Assembly: GCA_014523515.1 (NCBI GenBank)
Contig: JAATVJ010000236.1
Coordinates: forward strand, 1-9,280
Length of the DNA stretch: 9,280 nt
Reading direction: 5' to 3'
Source: Nitrososphaerales archaeon TH1177
GTDB taxonomy: Archaea; Thermoproteota; Nitrososphaeria; Nitrososphaerales; Nitrososphaeraceae
This document shows positions 1 to 6,238 of the stretch, in pieces. Every line of letters begins with the position of its first letter. Position 1 is the first letter of the stretch. A program made the translations under genes and the position numbers. The notes under the pieces were generated by a model that was not told where the DNA came from, did no database searches, and was given only the letters and a program-made list of their open reading frames with translations.

Positions 1-272
1 AAAAAGAATTCATCTAATACTATGATTCTCTAAAGTATAGACAACAAAACAAGATGTCAAATCCCACCTTCTCAATTGAACCATTGGTCATATAGACTCT
101 TAAAATAAACAGAAATTAACTCTAAAACTTTATCCAAAAACTTTATCTATTATATTACCAACCTGTTATAATGAGAATTCGAAGTCCTCAGAACCCTTTT
201 ATCAAATTAAAGAAAATTTTAATCTTTTAATTAATTTATGAATCAAAATTTATTTATTAAAAAATACTTGAA
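1..272. other. AT-rich intergenic region, no gene seen
   Basis: I find no convincing reading frame, RNA gene or repeat here on either strand. The right part is nearly pure A/T and lies just beyond the stop codon of the flavoprotein gene at 273-707, so it probably holds that gene's 3' untranslated region. No clear hairpin terminator is visible. The left part (about 1-130) is less AT-rich, but all frames are interrupted. Confidence 0.5.
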
Positions 273-707
273 TTACCATCCTGCTATATCTTTTTGACCA
301 ATAACTTTGGTTGGTTTTATTTTTATCAATAATTCACCTTCTGAACTATTCCGCTTGCCATACTCTTCTGCTTTTTCATTGCCCATATATCTTGCTGCTA
401 TTATTTTAGCCCATTTGTAAATTTCAGTTGGCTTATTACTAATTATTTCTGCAATACCATCAATAGTAACAAATGAGAAAAGAGGAACTTGGTCATCTAC
501 ACATAAACGGACTCGATTGTCACGTCTTATATTTTTTGCTTTTACTGATGTCTCACCTGTAGTAAATAAGATATTATTCTTATTATCTAAGATAAACCAA
601 ATTGGAACTACATGTGGTGTTCCATTCTTGTTGATTGTTCCAAGTTTCCCTGTAAAAGTTCCTTGTAAAAGAAAACTTCTGATTTCAACTTTAGTCATCT
701 CTGGCAT
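273..707 (-). CDS. PPOX-class (pyridoxamine 5'-phosphate oxidase-like) F420/FMN-binding split-barrel protein
   Basis: This 144-aa protein has the compact size and pattern of the PPOX-like split beta-barrel family. That family includes FMN- or F420-dependent reductases such as the Rv1155 group. Residues 18-40 read GKLGTINKNGTPHVVPIWF, the typical first strands, with a turn before the 'P.V.P.WF' strand. This is followed by FTTGETSVKAKNIRRDNRV, the cofactor-phosphate-binding strand and helix, and then by a VTIDGIAEI strand. The C-terminal part (LLIKIKPTKVIGQ) is the usual closing strand. The family acts in the cytosol as a dimer with a flavin or deazaflavin at the interface. The substrate cannot be told from sequence. 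F420 use is plausible because ammonia-oxidising archaea make F420, but this is inference. The ATG at 707 has no Shine-Dalgarno. A TATA-like element about 28 bases upstream suits a leaderless transcript. The gene stands alone. Confidence 0.85.
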   Translation of the reverse strand: MPEMTKVEIRSFLLQGTFTGKLGTINKNGTPHVVPIWFILDNKNNILFTTGETSVKAKNIRRDNRVRLCVDDQVPLFSFVTIDGIAEIISNKPTEIYKWAKIIAARYMGNEKAEEYGKRNSSEGELLIKIKPTKVIGQKDIAGW

Positions 708-732
708 TAATATTATTGATTAGATAAAATTA

Positions 733-741
733 TTATAAATT
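733..741 (-). promoter_or_regulatory. Putative archaeal TATA box for the PPOX-like gene
   Basis: On the minus strand the sequence reads ATTTATAAT, centred about 28-30 bases before the ATG at 707. That is the spacing expected if transcription starts at or next to the start codon. The surrounding DNA is so AT-rich that chance matches are common. Confidence 0.35.
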
Positions 742-843
742 ATATCAAAATTTATCCATCATTAGGCATTATTTTTAAACTACAAAATTGTGTCAAAACA
801 ATATTATAATTGCATTAGATAATTAACAAGAAAGAGATTATCC

Positions 844-852
844 TAAATATTA
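844..852 (+). promoter_or_regulatory. Putative TATA box for the small exported protein
   Basis: The sequence TAAATATTA is centred about 27 bases before the ATG at 875, which fits a leaderless archaeal transcript. A second TATA-like string (TTATATAA) around 861-868 is too close to the start to serve unless the start site lies inside the gene. Confidence 0.28.
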
Positions 853-874
853 CATTATTATTATATAATTATCC

Positions 875-1201
875 ATGAATATAATTAAATCAGCCTTTAA
901 TTCAATAATAGTCGTTGTTGTAGTGATGATGGTATTTGTTTTTTCTATGATAACTTTACTTCCAATTTATGGGCAAGAAACAACAACAACAACAAGCAGT
1001 ATAACAGATTTAATAAAAACTACTGCAGAAAAAATAAAAAATATGGCATCAGAAGTTGCAAATAATACTACTGGCATAATAAGCCCTAGTGAGGCAAAAA
1101 ATATCCTTAGCCAGTTAGGAGAAGCAGCTAAGAAAACAGCATTATCTGGAACTGATGTACTATCTAATATTACTGGGGAAATTAAAGAAGGTCTAAAGTA
1201 G
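875..1201 (+). CDS. Small exported or membrane-anchored protein of unknown function
   Basis: This 108-aa protein begins with a clear export signal. After Lys5 there is a hydrophobic run at residues 9-30, rich in Val, Ile and Met, ending at LLPIYGQE. That suggests cleavage near Gly33/Gln34, or retention as an N-terminal anchor. A Thr/Ser-rich linker (ETTTTTSS) follows. The rest is predicted mostly alpha-helical and amphipathic (about residues 44-66 and 72-105), with many Ala, Lys and Glu. There are two N-glycosylation-type sequons (NNT at 63-65 and NIT at 98-100). No catalytic motif or cysteine is present, and I do not recognise a named family. Small secreted Thr-rich helical proteins like this are common in Nitrososphaeria genomes. 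The ATG has no Shine-Dalgarno. The gene faces away from its left neighbour and has no close partner. Confidence 0.7.
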   Translation: MNIIKSAFNSIIVVVVVMMVFVFSMITLLPIYGQETTTTTSSITDLIKTTAEKIKNMASEVANNTTGIISPSEAKNILSQLGEAAKKTALSGTDVLSNITGEIKEGLK

Positions 1202-1692
1202 AAGTAGATATTTTAGATATACAATTAGCCATATGATAGATGTGATTATTATTACTATTATTATATACTAGACAATTAATTCATCATCATCATTATCTAT
1301 ATCATTAAAACCAATCAGAACAGAAGAATCTTTAAATCAAAAAGATTTGCCTACCAATAAATATTATATTCAACTTATTTCATAAAGAAGTAAATTTATT
1401 TTTAGTTTAAAAAAGTTTTTTTGAAGATAGCTTTGTAGATATCCCCACATGAGATACCATATTTTAAAAACTTTTCCCTAAAATATTTTGTATGCTATGT
1501 AGTATAGCTATACAGAATCAGCAATAATACTATAGACAGTTGTGACTGTCATAATAACAATTATTTTCTTAAAAAGATATTTAATAGTTGTTTAGAAGAA
1601 AAAGTTACCAATTTCAATATATGTGTAAAAAATAATTCTTGTTAAATAATATTTTATAAACTACTATAAATACTCAGCATGTAATTTTATCT
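1202..1692. other. AT-rich intergenic region between convergent genes
   Basis: This 491-bp stretch separates the 3' ends of the genes at 875-1201 (+) and 1693-3006 (-). It holds no frame that looks coded. Around 1255-1300 there are simple runs of ATT and CAT triplets. A short perfect hairpin lies at 1535-1550 (listed separately). A run of seven T follows A-rich sequence near 1415, which could help end plus-strand transcripts, but this is weak. I see no RNA gene. Confidence 0.45.
1535..1550. other. Short perfect hairpin in the convergent intergenic region
   Basis: The arms GACAGT and ACTGTC pair perfectly around a four-base TGTG loop. The hairpin sits between two convergent genes. It has no adjacent T-run and archaeal termination does not depend on hairpins, so a terminator role is doubtful. 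It could equally be chance. Confidence 0.25.
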
Positions 1693-3006
1693 TTATTTAT
1701 CTTTCCTTATTATTTGTAATATCTCTTTTTTCCATTTGTCATTTTCTTTTTCCTGTTGTGATAAATCCTTCCATATATCATATGCTTTATTATATCTATT
1801 AGACCATTTTTGACAATTAGCATATTGTTCAGCATCTGGTAAATTCAATAACTTTTTTAAATTAGCTGTCGTCGTTATTTTTTCCTCATTAATCTGTAAT
1901 TCCTTCATCTTTGATATTTTTGCTAAATATTCTTTGTTATCTTGATTAGCCAAATACTCTTGTATTACTGGATTGTCCGTATCACGGAAAATAATTAGTC
2001 CATCAGCAGAATTAGAAGCTATAGATAAAGTAGCCTGTATAAGGCGGTCTGTCGGTGGATTATATCCTTGTCTAGAATAGTTATATGTTATAGTAGGATA
2101 GACAACATATCTAATAGGCTTTTCAAATATTTCTTTAAATATAGTAAATTCTTTTTTTAAGGTAGAAACATTGTAATAGCATCCACTTGCTACAATTAAT
2201 CCATCTATATAATCATTATATTTATTGGCTACTGTATCAGTTCGCTTACCTTGAAAATATACTGTTGGATAAAATTTAACATCTTTGTCTTTATCTTTAA
2301 GTGCTTTAATGAGCTTAGAGTATTCCATAAAATCAATATTTAATTCAAATTTTGTATCATTTCTAGTACTTTTCCAATTAAAATCGTCTATAGTAAATCC
2401 TTCAAATGATTTTGGATATTTCTTTTCAAGAAAATTAAAATATTTTATCCATCCTTTCCAGTCATAATTTGTATTAGAATTACCCTCTGAAGGAGGACGA
2501 AGAATAATTATTATTTTTAGATTAGTATTCTCTGCAGATTTTAGTAATTCCTCTGTTAGTTTTGTGGATTGAGAATCTTCAAAGTTATTCATGGCAAAGT
2601 AGTATTCATGAAAGCCTTGGTTAAGAAAAGTGTATATTGCATTTTTTTGTTCCTCTTCTCCTTTCAAATGTTCAAGACTAATACTATTATTTTTAGGAAT
2701 CCAGGCACCAAGAATAACAAAATCATCACTATTATCAATGATATTTTTATTTATTGAAATAATTTGATTACTGCTACTACTACTATTGTAATTTCTATCT
2801 TCAATATTATTTTCTGCATTTATATTTTGTAATAAATCATGGTCATATAAATTAGTTAATAACAATAACTTTGAATTGTTTACTATAAAATCCAATACAG
2901 AGGAGGAGAATAGAAATGTATAATGATATTGAGAAGGTAATTGAAAGAATAAAAAAATACTTATAATGAAAGATGTAAGCAATATTAAAAAATTAATAAA
3001 AAACAC
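1693..3006 (-). CDS. Membrane-anchored protein with predicted TIM-barrel (glycosidase-like) domain
   Basis: This 437-aa protein starts at a GTG (3004-3006). The start is supported by a TATA-like stretch centred 25 bases upstream and by a hydrophobic segment that begins at once (residues 2-22). The N-terminus is therefore a signal anchor or signal peptide. A low-complexity Asn/Ser linker (about 60-90) leads to a globular domain at about 95-360. Its alternating hydrophobic strands and helices suggest a (beta/alpha)8 barrel: FVILGAW (96-102), a buried IIIILRPP (165-172), GFTIDDFNW (203-211), VKFYPTVYF (243-251), DGLIVAS (268-274), RYVVYPTITY (299-308) and DGLIIFRDTDNP (335-346). Asp207/Asp208 at a strand end and Asp342/Asp344 sit where glycosidase-like acids often lie. 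The C-terminal 75 residues are charged and helical. The family is not identified and the substrate is unknown. A role on extracellular polysaccharide is inference. A catalytically dead barrel is the main alternative. Confidence 0.7.
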   Translation of the reverse strand: MFFINFLILLTSFIISIFLFFQLPSQYHYTFLFSSSVLDFIVNNSKLLLLTNLYDHDLLQNINAENNIEDRNYNSSSSSNQIISINKNIIDNSDDFVILGAWIPKNNSISLEHLKGEEEQKNAIYTFLNQGFHEYYFAMNNFEDSQSTKLTEELLKSAENTNLKIIIILRPPSEGNSNTNYDWKGWIKYFNFLEKKYPKSFEGFTIDDFNWKSTRNDTKFELNIDFMEYSKLIKALKDKDKDVKFYPTVYFQGKRTDTVANKYNDYIDGLIVASGCYYNVSTLKKEFTIFKEIFEKPIRYVVYPTITYNYSRQGYNPPTDRLIQATLSIASNSADGLIIFRDTDNPVIQEYLANQDNKEYLAKISKMKELQINEEKITTTANLKKLLNLPDAEQYANCQKWSNRYNKAYDIWKDLSQQEKENDKWKKEILQIIRKDK

Positions 3007-3025
3007 GAGATTTTTGTTATTCCCA

Positions 3026-3036
3026 AATATATATAC
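3026..3036 (-). promoter_or_regulatory. Putative TATA box for the TIM-barrel gene
   Basis: The minus strand reads TATATATATTT, centred about 25 bases before the GTG at 3006. The spacing fits a leaderless archaeal transcript and helps select this GTG. The frame stays open upstream to a TGA at 3073-3075 but contains no ATG. Confidence 0.45.
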
Positions 3037-3082
3037 TTTAATTGTTTTAATCGCTAAAATAATGAATAATAATCAAAATAAA

Positions 3083-3168
3083 TTTCTACTAATAATAAAA
3101 GCTAAATATAGGATAGCAGTGGAACCATAACTTAGACTCTTATTTTAGCACCGCTATCGGTATTACTC
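3083..3168 (+). repeat. Intergenic repeat, copy A (86 bp)
   Basis: This stretch aligns with 5806-5890. The left block (TTTCT, AATAATAAAAGCTAAATA) is followed by a diverged middle of the same length. A strongly conserved right block follows, containing GACTCTTAT and GCACCGCTATCGGTATTACTC. The right block has a near-palindromic core, CCGCTATCGG, and is far more GC-rich than its surroundings. On the minus strand the conserved block reads as a short coding tail, V-I-P-I-A-V-L-K-stop. The repeat may therefore be the 3' end of a mobile-element gene plus its downstream flank. In both places an integrase remnant lies nearby. Confidence 0.75.
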
Positions 3169-3261
3169 TCACCTTTAGATATTTCTATTGTTAACATATT
3201 TTCTGAATAACACAAAAAATTTCAAAAACAATTGTTTCTAATAATAATATCTAAATACTAC

Positions 3262-3279
3262 GTAGTAGAACCCTACTAC
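3262..3279. repeat. Perfect 7-bp hairpin inside the repeat cluster
   Basis: GTAGTAG (3262-3268) and CTACTAC (3273-3279) pair perfectly around the loop AACC. The hairpin lies between repeat copy A and the inverted partial copy at 3293-3338. It could be the end structure of a small mobile element or a recombination landmark. Its role is not shown by the sequence. Confidence 0.45.
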
Positions 3280-3292
3280 ATGGACGATTCAA

Positions 3293-3338
3293 CTCCCGAC
3301 GGGCCCGTAACGATATCGGTGCTAATATAGGAGTTTAA
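3293..3338 (-). repeat. Partial repeat copy A2, inverted relative to copy A
   Basis: The minus strand here reads AAACTCCTATATTAGCACCG followed by ATATCGTTAC, which closely matches the conserved block of copy A on the plus strand (GACTCTTATTTTAGCACCGC, then TATCGGTATTAC). Copies A and A2 thus form an imperfect inverted pair about 140 bp apart. A2 also carries ACTCCCGACGGGCCC, shared base for base with 5885-5899 beside copy B. On the plus strand A2 can be read D-G-P-V-T-I-S-V-L-I-stop, which resembles the tail encoded on the minus strand of copy B. The block just left of it (3235-3257) also resembles the left end of copy B, at 20 of 23 bases. Confidence 0.6.
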
Positions 3339-3435
3339 CATATATAAAAGTGAAAGATATGGTGGAACCAGCAAATTGAGGTATTGCAATCTGTAAATCA
3401 TAATATTAGTAATTATGATTCTCAGCTGATAATAG

Positions 3436-3603
3436 CTTAATGTTAATCCTTATACCTTGTTTTTACATGCTATAAAGTCTCCAGTTACAAAGGCTAAATA
3501 TAGCCGACGTCTTGAAATGTTCTTTAACTTTATAAAAATTCTTGGAGAAAGTCTTGAAGAACGATGTTTAGCTTTTGTCAATAATGGTAGAAATTGGACT
3601 TAA
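3436..3603 (+). pseudogene. Decayed integrase (tyrosine recombinase) N-terminal fragment
   Basis: A reading frame with no start codon begins after a TAG at 3433-3435 and ends at a TAA at 3601-3603. It reads NPYTLFLHAIKSPVTKAKYS, then RRLEMFFNFIKILGESLEE, then RCLAFVNNGRNWT. This is the head of the SAM-like core-binding domain of archaeal XerC/D-type integrases, as I remember them from Nitrososphaeria ('NPY.LFL.AI.SPVT..KY..RL..FF.F'). The rest of that domain and the whole catalytic domain with its Arg-His-Arg-Tyr residues are missing. The stop falls at the point where the family usually continues 'W....I..F'. The second integrase remnant at 5863-6194 aligns with its end (L.GESLEERCLAFVN against LKGTLNEKCLVFYN), which supports the call from within the window. 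It lies just beside repeat copies A and A2. Confidence 0.72.
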
Positions 3604-3838
3604 GCTATGGCAGCTATGGCAGCTACTAAGTCTAGTATACAACTCTTTTCTTCAGATTTATAAGAAAATTTTTAATTTTTTACATCTATCATGTATATAT
3701 TTTTTTTATGCTCAGCGAATTTTGAATGAAAGTAGATGAGTACAATGGAAGTTTTATGGTAGCAGTGAAAGCATATCGAAAACAATCGATAACAATAAAA
3801 AAATGTTAAAAGCGCTAGTGTAATAGATATATTATGAA
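3604..3838. other. Intergenic region upstream of the HTH gene
   Basis: This stretch follows the integrase remnant and precedes the gene at 3839. It begins with a tandem nonamer (ATGGCAGCT twice, about 3607-3624). It also holds a 27-codon ATG frame at 3726-3809 that is too short to call a gene; it may be another scrap of a mobile-element gene, but I cannot support that. The end of the region (TTAAAA at 3806-3811) could be the promoter element of the downstream gene. Confidence 0.4.
3806..3811 (+). promoter_or_regulatory. Possible TATA-like element for the HTH gene
   Basis: TTAAAA lies about 28-33 bases before the ATG at 3839, in the range for a box A with a leaderless transcript. The match is short and the DNA AT-rich, so this is tentative. 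Confidence 0.22.
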
Positions 3839-4780
3839 ATGGATCTAACAGTTAAAGAAAAAGAAAAACATGTTTTAAAATTACGTGAAGAAGGTAAAAC
3901 CTATAGAGATATTGCTCATGAGCTTCGAATGTCTCCAAGAGAAATAAGTAGAATCTTAAAAAAGGCATATGGTGAAATAGAGGAAAAAGAAAGGAAGAAA
4001 ATAGTATTATCAAATACAGCTAAGGCATTACAACTTTTTAAACGTGGAAAGAGCCCCACAGAAGTAGCCATAAAACTGGATTTGAGTCCACAGGAAGTTC
4101 AATCTCTATATGCTAATTATTTATCTTTGAATAACCTTCATCATTTTGTGGAAATATTTAAGCAATTTGATAATGATTCACTTCAAGCCTTTATCGATTG
4201 TTATGATTTCATGAAAGAGAATGGAATAAGCAAAGAGGAAATAGTTGAAGCAGTTAAAATCAGTAATGATTATCCAAAAAATAAAGAGGAATATCATGAT
4301 ATTTCTAATAAATTAAAAGATCTCCAAAAAGAAAGAGGCTTTTATCTGTCAGATAATAAATTATTGATAAAAAAAAATTGTGAGCTCAATAATGAATGTA
4401 ATTCACTATTATCAAAGATTGAATCACAAAATAAGATTTTAGAATTAACAGAAAATAAATTAAATAAAAAAAGAGGGCTATTAGAAGCCATAGAGAATAG
4501 TAAAGACTACACTAATCTTAAAAATAAAGTTGAAGGACAAGTCAATGACTTTTTAAATCAGAAAAAAGAATTTTTTAAATTAGCTGTCACAACAATATTT
4601 GATATGATTAAAAAAGATCCAGAAAAAGAGATTCTTATTAACAATATCCTACATCCTAATGAAAATCCAGATTCTGGATTTTATCTTATTTCTCATGAAG
4701 AAAGAATAGCTCAAAATGCAGCAGATACTTTACATAACCATGCAGTAGAGATCAATAAAAATGACATATTGAATTCATAA
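3839..4780 (+). CDS. Double helix-turn-helix, coiled-coil protein (putative transcriptional regulator)
   Basis: This 313-aa protein carries two consecutive helix-turn-helix units of the homeodomain-like type. The first is at residues 8-42, with helix, turn and recognition helix in TYRDIAHELRMSPREISRIL. The second is at about 62-95, with SPTEVAIKLDLSPQEVQSLY. A helical linker (about 98-145) is followed by a long charged coiled coil (about 150-250: repeated Lys, Glu, Asn and Leu heptad-like runs). The C-terminus is short, mixed and helical (about 250-313). Proteins with this layout occur as large paralogous families in Nitrososphaera and Nitrosocosmicus, without a known target. A role as DNA-binding regulator that dimerises through the coiled coil is inference from the architecture. 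The ATG at 3839 is chosen because the HTH begins at once; another ATG at 3834 is out of frame. No export signal is present, so it should be cytosolic. It stands alone between mobile-element debris and the secreted-protein region. Confidence 0.8.
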   Translation: MDLTVKEKEKHVLKLREEGKTYRDIAHELRMSPREISRILKKAYGEIEEKERKKIVLSNTAKALQLFKRGKSPTEVAIKLDLSPQEVQSLYANYLSLNNLHHFVEIFKQFDNDSLQAFIDCYDFMKENGISKEEIVEAVKISNDYPKNKEEYHDISNKLKDLQKERGFYLSDNKLLIKKNCELNNECNSLLSKIESQNKILELTENKLNKKRGLLEAIENSKDYTNLKNKVEGQVNDFLNQKKEFFKLAVTTIFDMIKKDPEKEILINNILHPNENPDSGFYLISHEERIAQNAADTLHNHAVEINKNDILNS

Positions 4781-5052
4781 AATTATTTGAAATTAAGTAT
4801 AAAGTTATTCAAATAATAAATCTTCATATCATAAAATTAGTGAGTTATCTACAAAATTTTATAGTAAAAAAAATTGGAATTCTGTAAGACTTCATCTAAT
4901 ATTAAATATTATATAAATATAATGGAATCTTAATTAAAGTAAATAGTATTCGAGATATGCTATATATCTGATTTAGATTGTTATTATTATTTTACTAAAA
5001 AAAAGAAATTATTAATTTAAATGAAAAATATGATGTTAAAAGTAATAAATAG
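4781..5052. other. AT-rich intergenic region after the HTH gene
   Basis: No supported gene, RNA or repeat is seen. All frames are short and interrupted. A run of A before position 4870 and several poly-A/T tracts occur, but no clear terminator or promoter stands out. The right end merges into the possible Kelch remnant at 5053. Confidence 0.4.
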
Positions 5053-5208
5053 AAACATCAAAGATCTATACCTATTTCTCATATATTGGCAGCTGTGTCT
5101 ATCAATGATAATAAAATATATATCATTGTAGGAGGACCAATATCTGGATTAATTGTAACTAAGATAAATGAAAATTTTGAATATTCGAAGAAAGTAGCTG
5201 TTTTGTGA
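5053..5208 (+). pseudogene. Possible Kelch-repeat gene remnant
   Basis: A 51-codon frame without a start codon, bounded by TAG at 5050-5052 and TGA at 5206-5208, reads RSPISHILAAVSINDNKIYI, allowing for a missing or altered residue near the start, followed by IVGGPISGLIVTKINENFE. The pattern 'PRSH.AAVS.NDKIYV.GG......T..NE.YD' is that of a Kelch beta-propeller blade, with the double glycine after a hydrophobic strand. Secreted Kelch proteins are frequent in Nitrososphaeria. Only about one blade remains, no signal peptide is present, and the frames on both sides are closed, so it is at best a relic. It could also be a chance frame. The plausible blade pattern is the only support. Confidence 0.4.
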
Positions 5209-5316
5209 GCAAAAGCAAATTGTGATTGAACTATTGAAAGAATTATATCAGTATTGTTTTGACTAAAGTAATAAAATATTGAAAAATGAATATTTTACTC
5301 TACTATTCTTCGCAGT

Positions 5317-5328
5317 TCAAATATAATT
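5317..5328 (+). promoter_or_regulatory. Putative TATA box for the Gln/His-rich exported protein
   Basis: TCAAATATAATT is centred about 24 bases before the ATG at 5347, which fits a leaderless archaeal transcript. A second AT-rich string (TTTATAA) at 5333-5339 is too close to the start. Confidence 0.35.
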
Positions 5329-5346
5329 TCTCTTTATAACAAAAAC

Positions 5347-5752
5347 ATGCATAAGTTAATAATATTTTTATTAATAGGTTCATTGGTAATGTTATTACCA
5401 TTTGGTACTAGCATAAATATTATTTCAAAAACAATGGCTTTCAACATAGTTCCATCCATGAATAATGATAAGGATTATTTACAAAGATATGAAAAATTTT
5501 ATAAAGATGATAGTTTCAGAGAGGGCTTATTATAATTATCATAAACAACACCATCAACATCAACATCAACAACAAATAGAAAAAGAAGTACAACAGAGTA
5601 TTGGTCACGAATTACAACAAAACTCAATGACTGAATCATTATCTCAACAAAGTACATCACAACAACAAGATAGATCATCAATCATTTCTCAAGAACAAAT
5701 GCATCAACAACAAATAGAAAAACTAAAACAATTACTAGCAGCTGTACGATAA
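5347..5752 (+). pseudogene. Secreted Gln/His-rich protein interrupted by a frameshift
   Basis: Two overlapping frames appear to be one gene. The first (5347-5535, 62 aa) has a signal peptide: Lys3 and a hydrophobic run at 4-19. Its mature start reads PSMNNDKDYLQRYEKFYKDD. It stops at TAA 5533-5535. The second frame (5465-5752) continues as a hydrophilic region very rich in Gln and His (HKQHHQHQHQQQIEKEVQQ), later with EQMHQQQIEKLKQLLAAVR, and ends at TAA 5750-5752. A single +1 shift near 5521-5525 would join them into about 134 aa. Neither half makes sense alone: the first lacks a body and the second lacks an export signal or good start. The Gln/His-rich tail might bind metal, but that is speculative. 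A sequencing or assembly error is the main alternative to a true pseudogene. A programmed frameshift is less likely, as no slippery heptamer or structure is evident. Confidence 0.6.
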
Positions 5753-5805
5753 ATTTTCGTATATTTTCCCTTATTTTATAAATAAATTAATTATTTTAAA
5801 TTAAG

Positions 5806-5899
5806 TTTCTAATAATAAAAGCTAAATACAAGATAGTATATTTCTACAATAGTAGACTCTTATTATTGCACCGCTATCGGTATTACTCCCGACGGGCCC
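5806..5899 (+). repeat. Intergenic repeat, copy B, with GC-rich palindromic end
   Basis: This is the partner of copy A (3083-3168). The left block and the block GACTCTTATTATTGCACCGC plus TATCGGTATTACTC are conserved in the same orientation. The diverged middle has kept its exact length, which suggests drift rather than rearrangement. It ends with CCCGACGGGCCC, shared with copy A2. Read on the minus strand, this end encodes D-D-P-E-K-T-V-G-P-S-G-V-I-P-I-A-V-Q-stop. It continues directly into the integrase remnant at 5863-6194, so the repeat is best seen as the 3' end and downstream flank of an integrase-type element. Confidence 0.75.
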
Positions 5900-6194
5900 A
5901 CAGTTTTCTCGGGGTCATCCTCACTATCATGAAGAGATTAATAACAGATCCTTTTTCTCTCCAAGGTGATTGCACCTATCAATACAGGATCATTCATTTC
6001 ACAAAAGAGTTTAACAGATTTGTAATAGTTGTTGATAGTAGATTCTGCAACTCTCCTTTTTCTGCTTGCTCCTTTTGGAATTCAATATAGAGCATCAATT
6101 GATGCTGAGTCCATCTAAAATCATTTTTTGCTTGATTGTAAAATACAAGACATTTCTCATTTAAAGTTCCTTTTAGATATAGATAAGTTTCGAG
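5863..6194 (-). pseudogene. Decayed integrase (tyrosine recombinase) with frameshifts and an internal deletion
   Basis: On the minus strand from 6194 the frame reads YLYLKGTLNEKCLVFYNQAK, NDFRWTQHQLMLYIEF and QKEQAEKGE. It then jumps by a lost base near 6053 into VAESTINNYYKSVKLFCEMN. This is the SAM-like N-terminal domain of thaumarchaeal XerC/D-like integrases, where 'E.TI.NYYKA.KLFCEMND' is a hallmark. After Asn-Asp the homology fades within about 15 codons. A different frame then carries DSEDDPEKTVGPSGVIPIAV, ending at TAA 5863-5865. The catalytic domain is missing, so an internal deletion seems to have joined head and tail. That the tail belongs to the same gene is inference from the adjacency and from the repeat copies A and A2. 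No ATG start is visible. The plus-strand frame at 5866-6090 is only a shadow of this relic. Confidence 0.72.
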
Positions 6195-6209
6195 TTAGAA
6201 AATAATAAT

Positions 6210-6220
6210 AATATATATAA
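6210..6220 (+). promoter_or_regulatory. Putative TATA box for the 220-aa protein
   Basis: AATATATATAA is centred about 24 bases before the ATG at 6239. The spacing fits a leaderless archaeal promoter, and this is one of the better matches in the window. Confidence 0.42.
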
Positions 6221-6238
6221 TCTAAACATAATTGAATC

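Noticed and set aside
517..723. Plus-strand frame of 68 codons opposite the PPOX-like gene
   Set aside because: It is a shadow of a well-supported minus-strand gene and has no family features.
1255..1300. Runs of ATT and CAT triplets that might be a microsatellite or array
   Set aside because: They are short, irregular and typical of low-complexity AT-rich spacer. No CRISPR-like repeat-spacer pattern is present here or elsewhere in the window.
2285..2757. Two plus-strand frames inside the TIM-barrel gene
   Set aside because: They overlap the core strands of a coherent 437-aa protein on the minus strand and show no family signal.
3726..3809. A 27-codon ATG frame before the HTH gene
   Set aside because: It is too short, and no domain or conserved neighbour supports it.
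5499..5681. Minus-strand frame rich in Val, Asp and Leu
   Set aside because: It is the antisense of CAA/CAT-rich codons of the Gln/His-rich protein; the composition is explained by that.
5866..6090. Plus-strand frame of 74 codons
   Set aside because: It lies antisense to the integrase relic, whose minus-strand translation has recognisable family motifs; the plus frame has none.
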